Positions 17,919-27,129 of a stretch of DNA of 64,000 nt are shown in pieces. The DNA comes from Pantoea sp. GD03673. GTDB lineage: Bacteria; Pseudomonadota; Gammaproteobacteria; Enterobacterales; Enterobacteriaceae. Location: positions 186,001 through 250,000 of the forward strand of contig NZ_JAOCKJ010000004.1 in assembly GCF_029844725.1 (NCBI RefSeq), written 5' to 3'. Numbering within the stretch: position 1 is the stretch's first letter; every line of letters starts with the position of its first letter. The notes under the pieces are model-generated. The model was not told the DNA's origin, made no database searches, and was given only the letters and a program-made list of their open reading frames with translations. The position numbers and the translations under genes were made by a program.

Positions 17919-18282
17919 CAGATAGTCCGTGTTAAAAGCGCCAGTACCCTGAGCCGTTAAAGAAGGTGTTGTTCCCTGCTTTCCGGCCCGGCCGCAGCGA
18001 AACCTGCGAGCGTGATGCTGCCAGTGCGCATGCACAGGTAATCGTTTGCGTGCGCCACTTTTTACACTACCTGACGATAAAAGTTCAAGCTGCACCGATA
18101 AACGCGCATGAATTGCTGAAAAAACCGTCAGGTTGTGCAAAGCGACAGCGAGGGAAATCATGCCATCTTTGAGGCGTGTTTACCGCACTAAAATAGGTGA
18201 TCCCTGTAACGATTAAACGTAACGGGCTACGCTTTAATTCTGACTGGCCGCGCCGGTAGCTGCTGAGACACAGGAGAAAAGA
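17919..18282. other. Divergent promoter region sdaC / 18283 gene
   Basis: 364 bp between two divergent genes. No convincing open frame. It must hold both promoters; I see no operator that I can name. Confidence 0.5.
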
Positions 18283-18873
18283 ATGAAAATTGCCTGTCTG
18301 GGATGGGGATCGTTAATCTGGAAACCCGGCGCACTGCCGGTGGCCAGTCAGTGGCATCATGATGGACCGGCCGTACCGATTGAGTTTGTGCGCATCGCTG
18401 ACGGCGGCGAACTGTCAACGGCGATCACTCTTAACGCCCGCCCGGTGCCGGTGTGCTGGGCCTGGCTGAACACGGCCTCACCTGAGAGCGCCTGCCGCGC
18501 GCTGCGCCTGCGTGAGGGGATACCCGACAGCCGCGCCGATGGCGTCGGGATGATGACGGTGACGGACAACGCGACAGGCCCGCTGGCAGAGTGGGCGCAG
18601 GCCCGAGGCATTGAGGGTCTGATCTGGACTGATTTGCCCGCCCGCATGGCAGGGGTTGAAGGCCAGATACCGACGCTGAGTCAGGCGCGGCACTATCTGC
18701 AGCAACTGACCGGTGAAACGCGTGAACACGCCTGGCGCTACATGGAAAAGGTGCCGTCGCAAATCGACACCGCTTACCGGCGCGCGCTGGCTGATCTTAC
18801 AGGCGGGCAACCGGATGCGCTGTCCGTCACCGCCGCCCCAGTCCGGATGCCTCCTTCCTGCCCGCCGGTCTGA
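18283..18873 (+). CDS. Uncharacterised protein with GWGSLIW start (gamma-glutamylcyclotransferase-like?)
   Basis: 196 residues after a good AGGAGAAAAG site. The N-terminus [16 protein letters not shown] recalls the Y/W-GSL substrate-loop motif of gamma-glutamylcyclotransferase-fold proteins, and the spacing to the following strand fits, but I see no clear catalytic Glu. No signal peptide or membrane segment. Its role is unknown; the family guess is weak. It is monocistronic, divergent from sdaC. Confidence 0.7.
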   Translation: MKIACLGWGSLIWKPGALPVASQWHHDGPAVPIEFVRIADGGELSTAITLNARPVPVCWAWLNTASPESACRALRLREGIPDSRADGVGMMTVTDNATGPLAEWAQARGIEGLIWTDLPARMAGVEGQIPTLSQARHYLQQLTGETREHAWRYMEKVPSQIDTAYRRALADLTGGQPDALSVTAAPVRMPPSCPPV

Positions 18874-19022
18874 AACCGCCCCGCGTTCTGCACCGCTCTG
18901 CTTACTCCTCACAGGGTTACTACACTTCAGGCAGGCTGGATTTCAGGATCCCTGAGTCTGCCTCGCAGGTAGCCTTACCTTCTGGTCTGGCTGCCCTCCC
19001 CTCGCCAGCAGGAGATCAAAAG

Positions 19023-20216
19023 ATGAAAGCATTAACCTATCACGGCCCGCATAAAGTCAGCGTGGATACCGTGCCGGATCCGGGACTTGAAGCCGCAGAT
19101 GACATTATTCTGCGCGTAACCGCTACCGCCATTTGCGGTTCAGACCTGCACCTTTACCGCGGCAAAATCCCCGGTACAGGGCACGGCGATATCTTTGGTC
19201 ATGAGTTTATGGGCGAAGTGGTTGAGGCAGGCAGCGCAGTGACTGCCGTCGCCAAAGGCGATCGGGTGGTGATTCCATTCGTGATCGCCTGTGGCGACTG
19301 CTTTTTCTGTCTTCTGAGCCAGTATGCCGCCTGTGAAAATACCAATAGCGGACGGGGTGCCATTCTTAACCGCAAGAACATCACGCCGCCCGCGGCGCTG
19401 TTTGGTTTCAGCAAGCTCTATGGCGGGGTGCCCGGCGGCCAGGCGGAGTATGTCAGGGTGCCAAAAGCCAATACCGGCCCGTTCAAAGTTCCCGCTGTGC
19501 TGTCGGACGAAAAAGTGCTGTTCCTGTCAGACATTCTGCCGACCGCGTGGCAGGCGGTTAAAAACGCGGAGGTTAAACCCGGCTCCAGCCTGGCGATTTT
19601 CGGTGCGGGACCGGTTGGCCTGCTCAGCGCCGCCTGCGCCCGACAGCAGGGTGCCGAACAGATCTACATGATCGACCACAACGCCTATCGCTTAAACTTT
19701 GCCCGTGAGCGCTACGGCGTCATCCCGATTAACTTCGATGACGTTGATGACCCGGCGGGCTGGATTATTGAACACAGCCCGGGCAATCGCGGCGTGGATG
19801 CGGTGATTGATGCCGTGGGATTTGAGGCAAAAGGCAGCCTGACCGAAACCGTGCTCAGCAATCTCAAACTGGAAGGCAGCAGCGGTAAAGCGTTGCGTCA
19901 GTGTATTGCCGCGGTGCGGCGTGGCGGTATCGTCAGCGTGCCGGGCGTCTACGCCGGGTTTATTCACGGCTTCCTGTTTGGGGATGCCTTTGACAAAGGG
20001 CTGACCTTTAAGATGGGGCAGACGCATGTACACGCTTATCTGCCAGACCTGCTGAAGCTCATTGAGCAGGGCCATCTGACGCCGGAAGAGATTGTGACCC
20101 ACCATTTGCCGCTGGAAGATGCTGCACGTGGCTACGATATTTTCGCCAGACGCGAAGAGGAGTGCCGTAAGGTCATTCTGGTGCCTGGCATGGCCGCCAC
20201 CCAGGCCACGATCTGA
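19023..20216 (+). CDS. Zinc-dependent alcohol dehydrogenase (formaldehyde-dehydrogenase-like MDR)
   Basis: Medium-chain dehydrogenase/reductase of 397 residues, NAD(P)-linked. Catalytic zinc site: [10 protein letters not shown] and GHEFMGEV. Structural zinc: four Cys in [15 protein letters not shown]. Rossmann motif [10 protein letters not shown] near residue 195. The long insert after the structural zinc and the segment [10 protein letters not shown] are typical of the glutathione-independent formaldehyde dehydrogenase-like subgroup. AGGAG precedes the ATG. Substrate not determined; neighbours give no pathway. Confidence 0.85.
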   Translation: MKALTYHGPHKVSVDTVPDPGLEAADDIILRVTATAICGSDLHLYRGKIPGTGHGDIFGHEFMGEVVEAGSAVTAVAKGDRVVIPFVIACGDCFFCLLSQYAACENTNSGRGAILNRKNITPPAALFGFSKLYGGVPGGQAEYVRVPKANTGPFKVPAVLSDEKVLFLSDILPTAWQAVKNAEVKPGSSLAIFGAGPVGLLSAACARQQGAEQIYMIDHNAYRLNFARERYGVIPINFDDVDDPAGWIIEHSPGNRGVDAVIDAVGFEAKGSLTETVLSNLKLEGSSGKALRQCIAAVRRGGIVSVPGVYAGFIHGFLFGDAFDKGLTFKMGQTHVHAYLPDLLKLIEQGHLTPEEIVTHHLPLEDAARGYDIFARREEECRKVILVPGMAATQATI

Positions 20217-20238
20217 TGGCCTGAAGGCCGCCACGATT

Positions 20239-20260
20239 CCCCGGCAGACCTCTGCCGGGG
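20239..20260. other. Perfect 10-bp hairpin between convergent genes
   Basis: CCCCGGCAGA, loop CC, TCTGCCGGGG, with no T run on either side. It lies between the dehydrogenase stop and the end of the small secreted-protein gene and could act as a shared 3' end structure. Confidence 0.6.
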
Positions 20261-20268
20261 AGTTCAGC

Positions 20269-20475
20269 TTAACAGGGCTTGCGCTGCAGGCTGCTGCGCC
20301 ACTCCTGCCTCTCCATCAGATGCTCATCCGGCGAATCCGCCGTATCTGTCTGACTCCCCTGCTCCAGCAGTTGCGCACTGCGTGAATGGGGATGACTTTC
20401 GCTCATCACCTGTTGTGAAAACGCGCCAAACGATAACAGCAAAAACAGCAATGCACTGGCCAGCCTCACTTTCAT
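20269..20475 (-). CDS. Small secreted protein of unknown function
   Basis: 68 residues from the ATG at 20475 (AGAGG seven bases upstream; a GTG two codons earlier is less likely). Signal peptide MKVRLASALLFLLLSFGAFS, predicted cleavage near FSQQ. The mature part is short, polar and His/Ser/Glu-rich (SESHPHSRSAQ, EHLMERQEW) with one terminal Cys. I do not recognise a family. Confidence 0.6.
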   Translation of the reverse strand: MKVRLASALLFLLLSFGAFSQQVMSESHPHSRSAQLLEQGSQTDTADSPDEHLMERQEWRSSLQRKPC

Positions 20476-20657
20476 ACGCACACCTCTTTGGTAACGGTGT
20501 CGCTATGCTGCCCGAAGGGTTTTCATTTTCTGTCAGTAACAGGCAAAGTTATGTGGGAAGCGGGAACAAGCTGCAACGGGTTTACGCGCGGTTCAGGATA
20601 ACCATTCAGAGCGGCAGCCTTCCTGCTTACCGTCCGTTTTGCTTCAGGAGGATGCCA

Positions 20658-21368
20658 GTGAACATCAATCAATTTGGTCAGCCGGTTGGTGAAGCGTTGC
20701 CCGACTGGCAGCCCGCAGGCAGACCGTCCTGCACACCACTCACCGGCCAGCACTGCGTTCTCCTGCCGCTGAGCCCTGACCATGCGGAACCGCTGTTGCA
20801 GGCATTTATGCTTGCACCGGATGATCGCGACTGGACCTGGCTGAGTGCAGAGCGGCCCGTCACACTGCCGCAGATGCAGCGCTGGATTGCGGATAAAGTG
20901 GCGGACACCGCGCTGGTGCCCTTCACGGTCTGCACGCTGAATCAGCAGCCCTGTGGGGTGATCTGCTTTGCCAGCATTGAGCCCGCACATGGCACCCTTG
21001 AAATCGGTCACGTCACCTGGTCGCCGCTGATGCAGCGCAGTGTAATGGGCAGTGAGGCGATTTTTCTGCTGCTGCAACAGGCTTTTTCACTCGGCTATCG
21101 TCGGGTGGCGTGGCGCTGTGATTCAACGAACGTCGCGTCACGGCGGGCGGCAGAAAGGCTGGGATTCCGCTTTGAGGGCCGTTTTCGTCAGGCGATGACG
21201 CGTAAACAACGCAACCGCGATACAGACTGGCTGTCCATTATCGACGGTGAATGGCCAGCTGTTCATCGCGCCCTGCGCGCCTGGCTGAACGCGGATAATT
21301 TTAACGCTGCAGGTCAGCAAAAGCGTTCGCTCAGCGCCTGCTTTGCCGACAGTCCTGCAGGGAGCTGA
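20658..21368 (+). CDS. RimJ/RimL-type GNAT N-acetyltransferase
   Basis: About 236 residues. AGGAGG at 20646-20651 directly abuts an ATG at 20652, so the GTG at 20658 with six bases of spacing is the better start (NINQFGQPVGEALPDWQPAG, a usual opening for this family). GNAT core: ASIEPAHGTLEIGHVTWSP, then LGYRRVAWRCDSTNVASRRA and AERLGFRFEG. Proteins of this type acetylate N-termini or small amines; substrate unknown. Its end is 35 bp from the convergent ycaP gene. Confidence 0.83.
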   Translation: MNINQFGQPVGEALPDWQPAGRPSCTPLTGQHCVLLPLSPDHAEPLLQAFMLAPDDRDWTWLSAERPVTLPQMQRWIADKVADTALVPFTVCTLNQQPCGVICFASIEPAHGTLEIGHVTWSPLMQRSVMGSEAIFLLLQQAFSLGYRRVAWRCDSTNVASRRAAERLGFRFEGRFRQAMTRKQRNRDTDWLSIIDGEWPAVHRALRAWLNADNFNAAGQQKRSLSACFADSPAGS

Positions 21369-21403
21369 GACGCGCTTAGCCCTGAATGCTGAAACGCTGG
21401 CTG

Positions 21404-22096
21404 TTAATGCAGCCGACGCACGCTGAGTGCCGCAGACCAGCGCTGTCGCTGACAGCGCGGGCAGACGGCCTGCTGCTCTGCCTCAATCCTCTGCGTCTGA
21501 CCACAATGGGTGCAGGCATAAAGTGCGCTGACCGGCACGGTGCTGTAATCCTGCCGGTGCGCCGGCGGCAGTACGCTTAACCCGGCGCGCATCTCGTCGT
21601 CATCATAGAAATAGAGGCTGAGCTCTCCGTCCACCTCCACCAGCGCCAGCCGAATCTGCCCCAGATGCTCTACGCCGCTCTGGCGCAACTCCATATAGAA
21701 CTCATCTTCAGAAATATTCAGCCGATCCAGACTCTCCAGCACATACAGACCGTCTTTAATCAGGGTAATGACATCCCCCTGAATCAGCCGTGAAAAGCGC
21801 GGGCTATGTGCCGTCAGCCAGGTGGTCAGACGGTAGAGCGTCAGCAGGACCACAAACACCATAATCACCGGCAGCACCGGGACATCATCGTAAAACGTCA
21901 CGTCACCGGACGCGGAACCCAGCGTCAGAATCACCACCAGTTCGAACAGCGACAGCTGGCGCACGCCGCGTCGGCCAGATACTTTCAGAAAGGTGAAGAC
22001 CACCAGATAGGCGATCAGCACCCGCGCTACGACCTCAAACAAAAAGGTGGCCGGTTGGTCGTTCAGTAAAAAGCGGTGCCAGTCGAATGAGAACAT
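21404..22096 (-). CDS. ycaP: YcaP-like DUF421/YetF membrane protein with C-terminal zinc ribbon
   Basis: 230 residues, the length of E. coli YcaP, which it follows throughout (FLKVSGRRGVRQLSLFELVVILTLGSASGDVTFYDDVP-type core). Three N-terminal membrane helices, then the cytoplasmic DUF421 domain (ISEDEFYMELRQSGVEHLGQIRLALVEVDG), then CTHCG and CPRC knuckles spaced like a zinc ribbon. Function unknown. A shorter family member without the ribbon is at 31088-31537. Confidence 0.88.
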   Translation of the reverse strand: MFSFDWHRFLLNDQPATFLFEVVARVLIAYLVVFTFLKVSGRRGVRQLSLFELVVILTLGSASGDVTFYDDVPVLPVIMVFVVLLTLYRLTTWLTAHSPRFSRLIQGDVITLIKDGLYVLESLDRLNISEDEFYMELRQSGVEHLGQIRLALVEVDGELSLYFYDDDEMRAGLSVLPPAHRQDYSTVPVSALYACTHCGQTQRIEAEQQAVCPRCQRQRWSAALSVRRLH

Positions 22097-22671
22097 AGTC
22101 TGCTAAACATCCTGTTTTAAGGGGCGCGCATCGTCGCAGCCGCCCATTGATAGCCCGCAGATTCAGGCCAGTAATAAGTAAATCTTGTCGCCATCCTGCC
22201 AAAATGCAAGCGAAGCTGTAGCGCGAAAACGGGTCAGTCTGACCGCACTGCATGCTAAGGAAAAGGTTAACAAAGCTGAAAATAGCGCTGAGCCTCTTCA
22301 CGCTGCGCTTATCAATCTGACAACTTAAACAACCGTGAAAATTCCTGTTTCTGACTGGATGGCTTTTGCCGCTGCGCTTTTTTCTTTTTACATCAATAAT
22401 TTGCTAACAAACCCCACCCACCTATACTTTCCAGTAAGGCTTCCGTAAAACCCGTTAACATTCAGAGAAGCCACACTTTTCCTGCCGATAGCGCCGCACG
22501 TGTAGTCCTGCTATCTCACTCGTCCAAACCGCCACAGGATCTGATGCCTGCACCTCAGCGTCTGTGGCTTATGGCAAGGATTGCCAGCCTGCTTTGCATA
22601 CCCATAACGCCCTGACCCGTTTCACGACGGCCCGTCAGCGGGAAGCATGTTGCTTTTTTTCGGGAGATGCC
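22097..22671. other. 575-bp divergent promoter region before the fused polysaccharide gene
   Basis: Lies between ycaP (- strand) and the large fused gene (+). An AT-rich core around 22370-22440 is the likely promoter area. I see no JUMPstart element, terminator or convincing small gene. Confidence 0.4.
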
Positions 22672-25600
22672 ATGACGCCCTTTTCCAGTTTCTGGCAGGC
22701 CGGCTATGAAGGTGCCGATCATATCAATCCGGACGGTCTTGCGCTGTCGATGAATGAGCTGAACCAGCATCAGGCACGGGCGGCAGAGGATTATGCCGCG
22801 CTGAGCCCCTTTTCCATTCGCACGGTGCGCGAAAGCGTCGGCTGGCGGTTATGTGAACGCGATGGCCGCTATGACTTCTCCACGGTCGCTGCACGGATGC
22901 AGGCAGCAGAGCAGCAGGGTATTCAGCTGAGCTGGACAATCTGCCACTACGGCTGGCCCGCAGGCGTCAGCCTGTTTGATCACGACTTTGTCAGCCGCTT
23001 TGCTGCGTTCTGCGGCGCACTGGCCCGCTTTCTGGCCCCCTGGTATCAGCAGGCACCGATCTACTCCCCGATGAATGAAATCTCCTTTGTCAGCTGGGGC
23101 ATCTCGGTCGGGCTATTCGCCTGCGAAGCGATTCCGGGACCGGATCGGGCCGATGCCGCCAAGCAGCAGCTGGTGCGCGCCACCCTGGCCGCCTGTGATG
23201 CGATCTGGCTCGCCGATCCGCGCGCCCGTGTGCTGCACTGCGATCCGCTGATCCATATCGTGCCCGATCCCGCCGATCCGGCCAGAGACCGTCTGGCGCG
23301 TGAGACGTGCGACACCCAGTATCAGGCGTGGGACATGCTCAGCGGTCGCCGTAACCCGGCGCTGGGTGGCGCGCCCCGCTATCTCGATCTGATTGGGGTG
23401 AATTACTACCACGACAACCAGTGGGAACAGGGTACAAACCGGCGGCTTTACTGGCATCTGGGCGACAGCCGACGCCAGCCGCTGCATCAGCTGCTACTGC
23501 AGGTCTGGCACCGTTATCAGCGTCCGCTGTTGCTGGCAGAAACCAGCCACGTTGGCAGCGGACGCGGTGCCTGGATCCGTGAGATCGCCTCACAGGTGGC
23601 GCAGGCGCAGCTGGCGGGCGCAAATCTGCTCGGCATCTGCCTCTACCCGATTCTCGACCGTCCCCTGTGGGAGGCGACCACGTCCTGGACCCGCAGCGGC
23701 TTGTGGGATCTCGATCGGCTCGGGCCGGATCCTTACGCCCGCCAGTTACAGCAGCCTTATGCCGAGGCATTGCGCCAGGCACAGCGCTTTTTGCAGCACC
23801 TCCCGTCACCACAACATCCCAGCCAGGAGCACACCATGAAACCACCTGTTCTCATCGTTTTCAGCCATTTACGCTGGGGTTTTGTTTTTCAGCGTCCGCA
23901 GCAGCTACTGACACGCCTGGCACAGCATTATCGCGTGCTGTTTGTCGAGGAGCCGGTCTGGCAGGCGGGACCACCGGGCCTGCATCAGAGTTCGCCTGCC
24001 GCCAACATCACGGTGATCCAGCCGCACACCGACAGTGATGCGCCCGGCTTTCACGACAGCCAGATCGCCCCGCTGCTGCTGCTGCTGACGCCGCTGCTGG
24101 ATGACGATGACCAGCCGCTAATCTGGTTCTATACGCCGATGGCGCTGCCACTGCTGACACCTTTTGATCCGGCACTGGTGATTTACGACTGCATGGATGA
24201 GCTTTCTGCCTTCCGGAATGCGCCGCGCCAGCTGCAACAGCGCGAATCGGCGCTGATGACCCGCGCCGATCTGGTCTTTACCGGCGGCTCCAGCCTTTAT
24301 GAAGCGAAGCGTGATAAACACCCTCAGGTTTACTGCTTCCCCAGCAGCGTGGATGCGATTCATTTTGAACAGGCGCGCGATCGCACTAACCGTCATCCGC
24401 TGCAGGATGCGATTCCGCCCCAGCGTCTGGGCTATTACGGCGTGCTGGATGAGCGCATCGACCTGCCGCTGATTGCGGCGCTGGCAGACAGCCATCCCGA
24501 ATGGCAGATCATCATGGTCGGGCCGGTAGTGAAAATTGATCCCGACAGCCTGCCGCAGCGCGACAATATTCACTGGCTCGGCCAGCAGCCTTATCAGGCA
24601 CTGCCGCAGTTTCTGGCGGGCTGGGATGTCTGCCTGATGCCGTTTGCCATCAATGCCTCGACCCGCTATATCTCGCCCACCAAGGTGCTGGAGTATATGG
24701 CGGCGCAGTTGCCGATTGTCAGTACCGCGATTGTCGATGTGGCGCGTCATTACGCAGAGGAAGTGGCGGTGGCAGAAACGCACGCGGAATTTATTGCCGC
24801 CTGTGAACAGGCAATGGCCATCAGTGCCGCAGAACGGCTGACGCTGGCGGGACGGATGCAGGCGAAAGTGGATGCCACCTCATGGGATCGCACGGCTGAG
24901 CAGATACATGGCCTGATTCAGCAGGCGCTGACGCAGCGTCAGCCCGCCGTGACGTCCGCCAGCCAGACCCACGCAAAGGCTGAAATCTCCCCCCTCACCC
25001 CAGCGATGCTGGCGAGCGAAGCGGTGCCCTGTCTGATTATCGGGGCCGGGCCCACCGGCCTGAGCGCCGGTTATCACTACGGTGAAGGTGCCGTATTACT
25101 GGAGAAAAATGCCACGCCGGGCGGCTGGTGCCGGTCGATTAACGATCGGGGTTTTACCTTTGACTATGCCGGTCACATCATGTTCTCGCAGGACCCGTAC
25201 GTGTTACAGCTCTATGAGATGCTGCTGGGCGATAATCTGCACTGGCAGGCGCGTGAAGCCTGGGTCTACAGCGACGGTGTTTATACCCGCTATCCCTTCC
25301 AGTCGGCGCTGCACGGTTTGCCGGTCGGGGTCGTGAAAGAGTGCGTGCTGGGGGCTATTGAAGCGCGTTATGGTGAAACAGCGGTCGCCGCCGTGCCGCT
25401 GGATCGGGCGCGGGCCCGGCGGGATTGCTGCGCTGACGGTGCGATTCCCGATGAGGGCAGCACTGCCGGCATCGCAGAGGGCAAAGAGGATTTCGAGCAC
25501 TTTATTATGCGCACCTGGGGTAAAGGCATCGCACGTCATTTCGCCCTGCCCTACAACCAGAAACTGTGGAAAGTGCCGCTGACCGACATGGAGACCTCAT

Positions 25601-26433
25601 GGCTCGGCGGGCGTGTGCCGCTGCCGGATCTGTCACAGATTATTGATGGTGCGCTGCAACCGCTGGCGAAGCCGGTCGGGCCTAACGCCCGCTTCGGCTA
25701 TCCGCTGCGCGGTGGCTTTCAGGCACTGATGTCCGGCTTTTTGCCGCACCTCAAATGTACGCTGGAAACCGACGCCATCCTGACCCGCATCTCCCCGCAG
25801 GCGCATGTTGCGCTGCTGGCGGATGGCCGTCACTACCGGTATGAGCAGTTGATCAGCACCATGCCGCTGCCGGAACTGATTAAGCTGATGGGCGATGAGG
25901 TGCCGGAGAGTGTCCGGCTGGCGGCGCAGCAGCTGCAGTTTGTGTCGGTGCGCTGCGTGAATCTGGGCATTGGCCGGGCTGACCTGACTGAAAAACACTG
26001 GATTTATTACCCTGGCGATACGCTGTTTCACCGCATTTTTGTGCAGGGTAACGCGAGTCCGCACTGCAACCCGCCGGGCGGTTTTGGCTTAACCTGTGAA
26101 ATCACCTACAACGCGGCTAATCCGCTGCCGCTGGAAGGGGATGCGCTGATCGAGCGCTGCCGTCAGGATTGCATCCGGGTCGGCATGATCACCGCAGACG
26201 ATCCGCTGCTCTGCGCGTCAGAGGTTGATATGCCCTATGCCTACGTGGTCTATGATCATGCGCGCAGCGACAACGTGGCGCTGATCCGCCAGTGGCTGCT
26301 GACCCAGGATATTCATCTGTCGGGGCGTTACAGCGAGTGGGAATATTACAACTCGGATCACGCCTTCCTGGCCGGTAAACGCGCGGCGGAAAATGTCCGG
26401 TTGCAGCATGTCAGCGCAGGGACGCTGGGCTGA
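22672..26433 (+). CDS. Three-domain fusion: glycosidase-like TIM barrel, glycosyltransferase, UDP-galactopyranose-mutase-like flavoprotein
   Basis: 1253 residues in one open frame, starting at the ATG at 22672 (GGGAG upstream). Residues 1-about 385: TIM-barrel glycoside-hydrolase-like domain, with FWQAGYEGADH at the start, the acid/base-type Asn-Glu in YSPMNEISF (E136) and a nucleophile-type Glu in LLLAETSHVG (E290). Residues 389-about 760: GT-B glycosyltransferase, with HLRWGFVFQRPQQLL, YDCMDELSAF and the donor-site region SPTKVLEYMAAQLPIV. Residues about 785-1253: FAD protein with GAGPTGLSAGYHY, LEKNATPGGWCRSI and YPLRGGFQALM, like protoporphyrinogen-oxidase/UGM proteins that act on sugar nucleotides. 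Probably involved in cell-surface or exopolysaccharide synthesis (inference). Odd: Met389 is preceded by a perfect AGGAG six bases away, so the last two domains may also be made separately. Confidence 0.8.
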   Translation: MTPFSSFWQAGYEGADHINPDGLALSMNELNQHQARAAEDYAALSPFSIRTVRESVGWRLCERDGRYDFSTVAARMQAAEQQGIQLSWTICHYGWPAGVSLFDHDFVSRFAAFCGALARFLAPWYQQAPIYSPMNEISFVSWGISVGLFACEAIPGPDRADAAKQQLVRATLAACDAIWLADPRARVLHCDPLIHIVPDPADPARDRLARETCDTQYQAWDMLSGRRNPALGGAPRYLDLIGVNYYHDNQWEQGTNRRLYWHLGDSRRQPLHQLLLQVWHRYQRPLLLAETSHVGSGRGAWIREIASQVAQAQLAGANLLGICLYPILDRPLWEATTSWTRSGLWDLDRLGPDPYARQLQQPYAEALRQAQRFLQHLPSPQHPSQEHTMKPPVLIVFSHLRWGFVFQRPQQLLTRLAQHYRVLFVEEPVWQAGPPGLHQSSPAANITVIQPHTDSDAPGFHDSQIAPLLLLLTPLLDDDDQPLIWFYTPMALPLLTPFDPALVIYDCMDELSAFRNAPRQLQQRESALMTRADLVFTGGSSLYEAKRDKHPQVYCFPSSVDAIHFEQARDRTNRHPLQDAIPPQRLGYYGVLDERIDLPLIAALADSHPEWQIIMVGPVVKIDPDSLPQRDNIHWLGQQPYQALPQFLAGWDVCLMPFAINASTRYISPTKVLEYMAAQLPIVSTAIVDVARHYAEEVAVAETHAEFIAACEQAMAISAAERLTLAGRMQAKVDATSWDRTAEQIHGLIQQALTQRQPAVTSASQTHAKAEISPLTPAMLASEAVPCLIIGAGPTGLSAGYHYGEGAVLLEKNATPGGWCRSINDRGFTFDYAGHIMFSQDPYVLQLYEMLLGDNLHWQAREAWVYSDGVYTRYPFQSALHGLPVGVVKECVLGAIEARYGETAVAAVPLDRARARRDCCADGAIPDEGSTAGIAEGKEDFEHFIMRTWGKGIARHFALPYNQKLWKVPLTDMETSWLGGRVPLPDLSQIIDGALQPLAKPVGPNARFGYPLRGGFQALMSGFLPHLKCTLETDAILTRISPQAHVALLADGRHYRYEQLISTMPLPELIKLMGDEVPESVRLAAQQLQFVSVRCVNLGIGRADLTEKHWIYYPGDTLFHRIFVQGNASPHCNPPGGFGLTCEITYNAANPLPLEGDALIERCRQDCIRVGMITADDPLLCASEVDMPYAYVVYDHARSDNVALIRQWLLTQDIHLSGRYSEWEYYNSDHAFLAGKRAAENVRLQHVSAGTLG

Positions 26434-26447
26434 TCCGACGCCGCCCG

Positions 26448-26777
26448 CTACGTAAGACGCTGGCTGCACTTCGCGGCTTTCAGCGACTGCAACTGCGTCA
26501 GTCGCCGTTCCGCCTTCTGGCTGGCATTGTATTTTGCAATGCCATTGCCCAGCCCGAAATCCCCGACAAAGCCCAGCACGGTCAGTGCATCAAACTGGCC
26601 GGTCTGCTCAATATCATGCTGTACGCTGTGCGCCCTGACCAGTTCCTGATCCAGTGCGCTGCAGTTCAGTGTCGCGGTCTCTTCCGGCGTCACCGCCGCG
26701 GCCTGTGGATACTGTTTGGTCGCACAACCGCTTAATATCAACGCCATCAGTGCCATTAAGACGCTCTGTTTAGCCAT
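26448..26777 (-). CDS. Small outer-membrane-type lipoprotein of unknown function
   Basis: 109 residues with a lipoprotein signal: MAKQSVLMALMALILSGC, lipidated Cys18. The mature part is mostly helical with a glycine-rich hydrophobic centre (TVLGFVGDFGLGNGIAK) and two further Cys. Residue 19 is Ala, not Asp, so sorting to the outer membrane is expected. I do not recognise a family. Confidence 0.75.
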   Translation of the reverse strand: MAKQSVLMALMALILSGCATKQYPQAAAVTPEETATLNCSALDQELVRAHSVQHDIEQTGQFDALTVLGFVGDFGLGNGIAKYNASQKAERRLTQLQSLKAAKCSQRLT

Positions 26778-27129
26778 TTTTCATTGCCTGTTTTTTGCCC
26801 GATTAACACGGTTATCGGCAGCATACGCAGAGATCATGAGTCTCTGACCTACCAATAATGGTCGAAACCGCTACGCTAATGTAGGATTCAGCGCGCTGCA
26901 GTCAGAGGCAGCCTGCTACCGGCCGGAAGTCACGCAGCGAACGCACATTATCCGTTCATCACTTCTGCAAGACCTTTCAACGAGTTAGCCAGCATGATGC
27001 TGCCAGTATCAGCATTTAATGAGCAAAGCCTGACCGTTCATTTGTGACGAGGCCGCTGCGTAAGCAAAGCCAGACGCAGCAAATTCGTGCGGCGGGTTTA
27101 TCAGAGTTTGTTCCAGATGAGGTTTTTCC
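26778..27129. other. 352-bp divergent intergenic region
   Basis: Between the lipoprotein gene (- strand) and the AI-2E-family gene (+). No convincing open frame; presumed promoters for both. Confidence 0.4.

Noticed and set aside
23552..23839. Separate + strand gene inside the fused polysaccharide gene
   Set aside because: It is a shadow frame; only its terminal TGA, overlapping the internal ATG, is of interest and is discussed as a finding.
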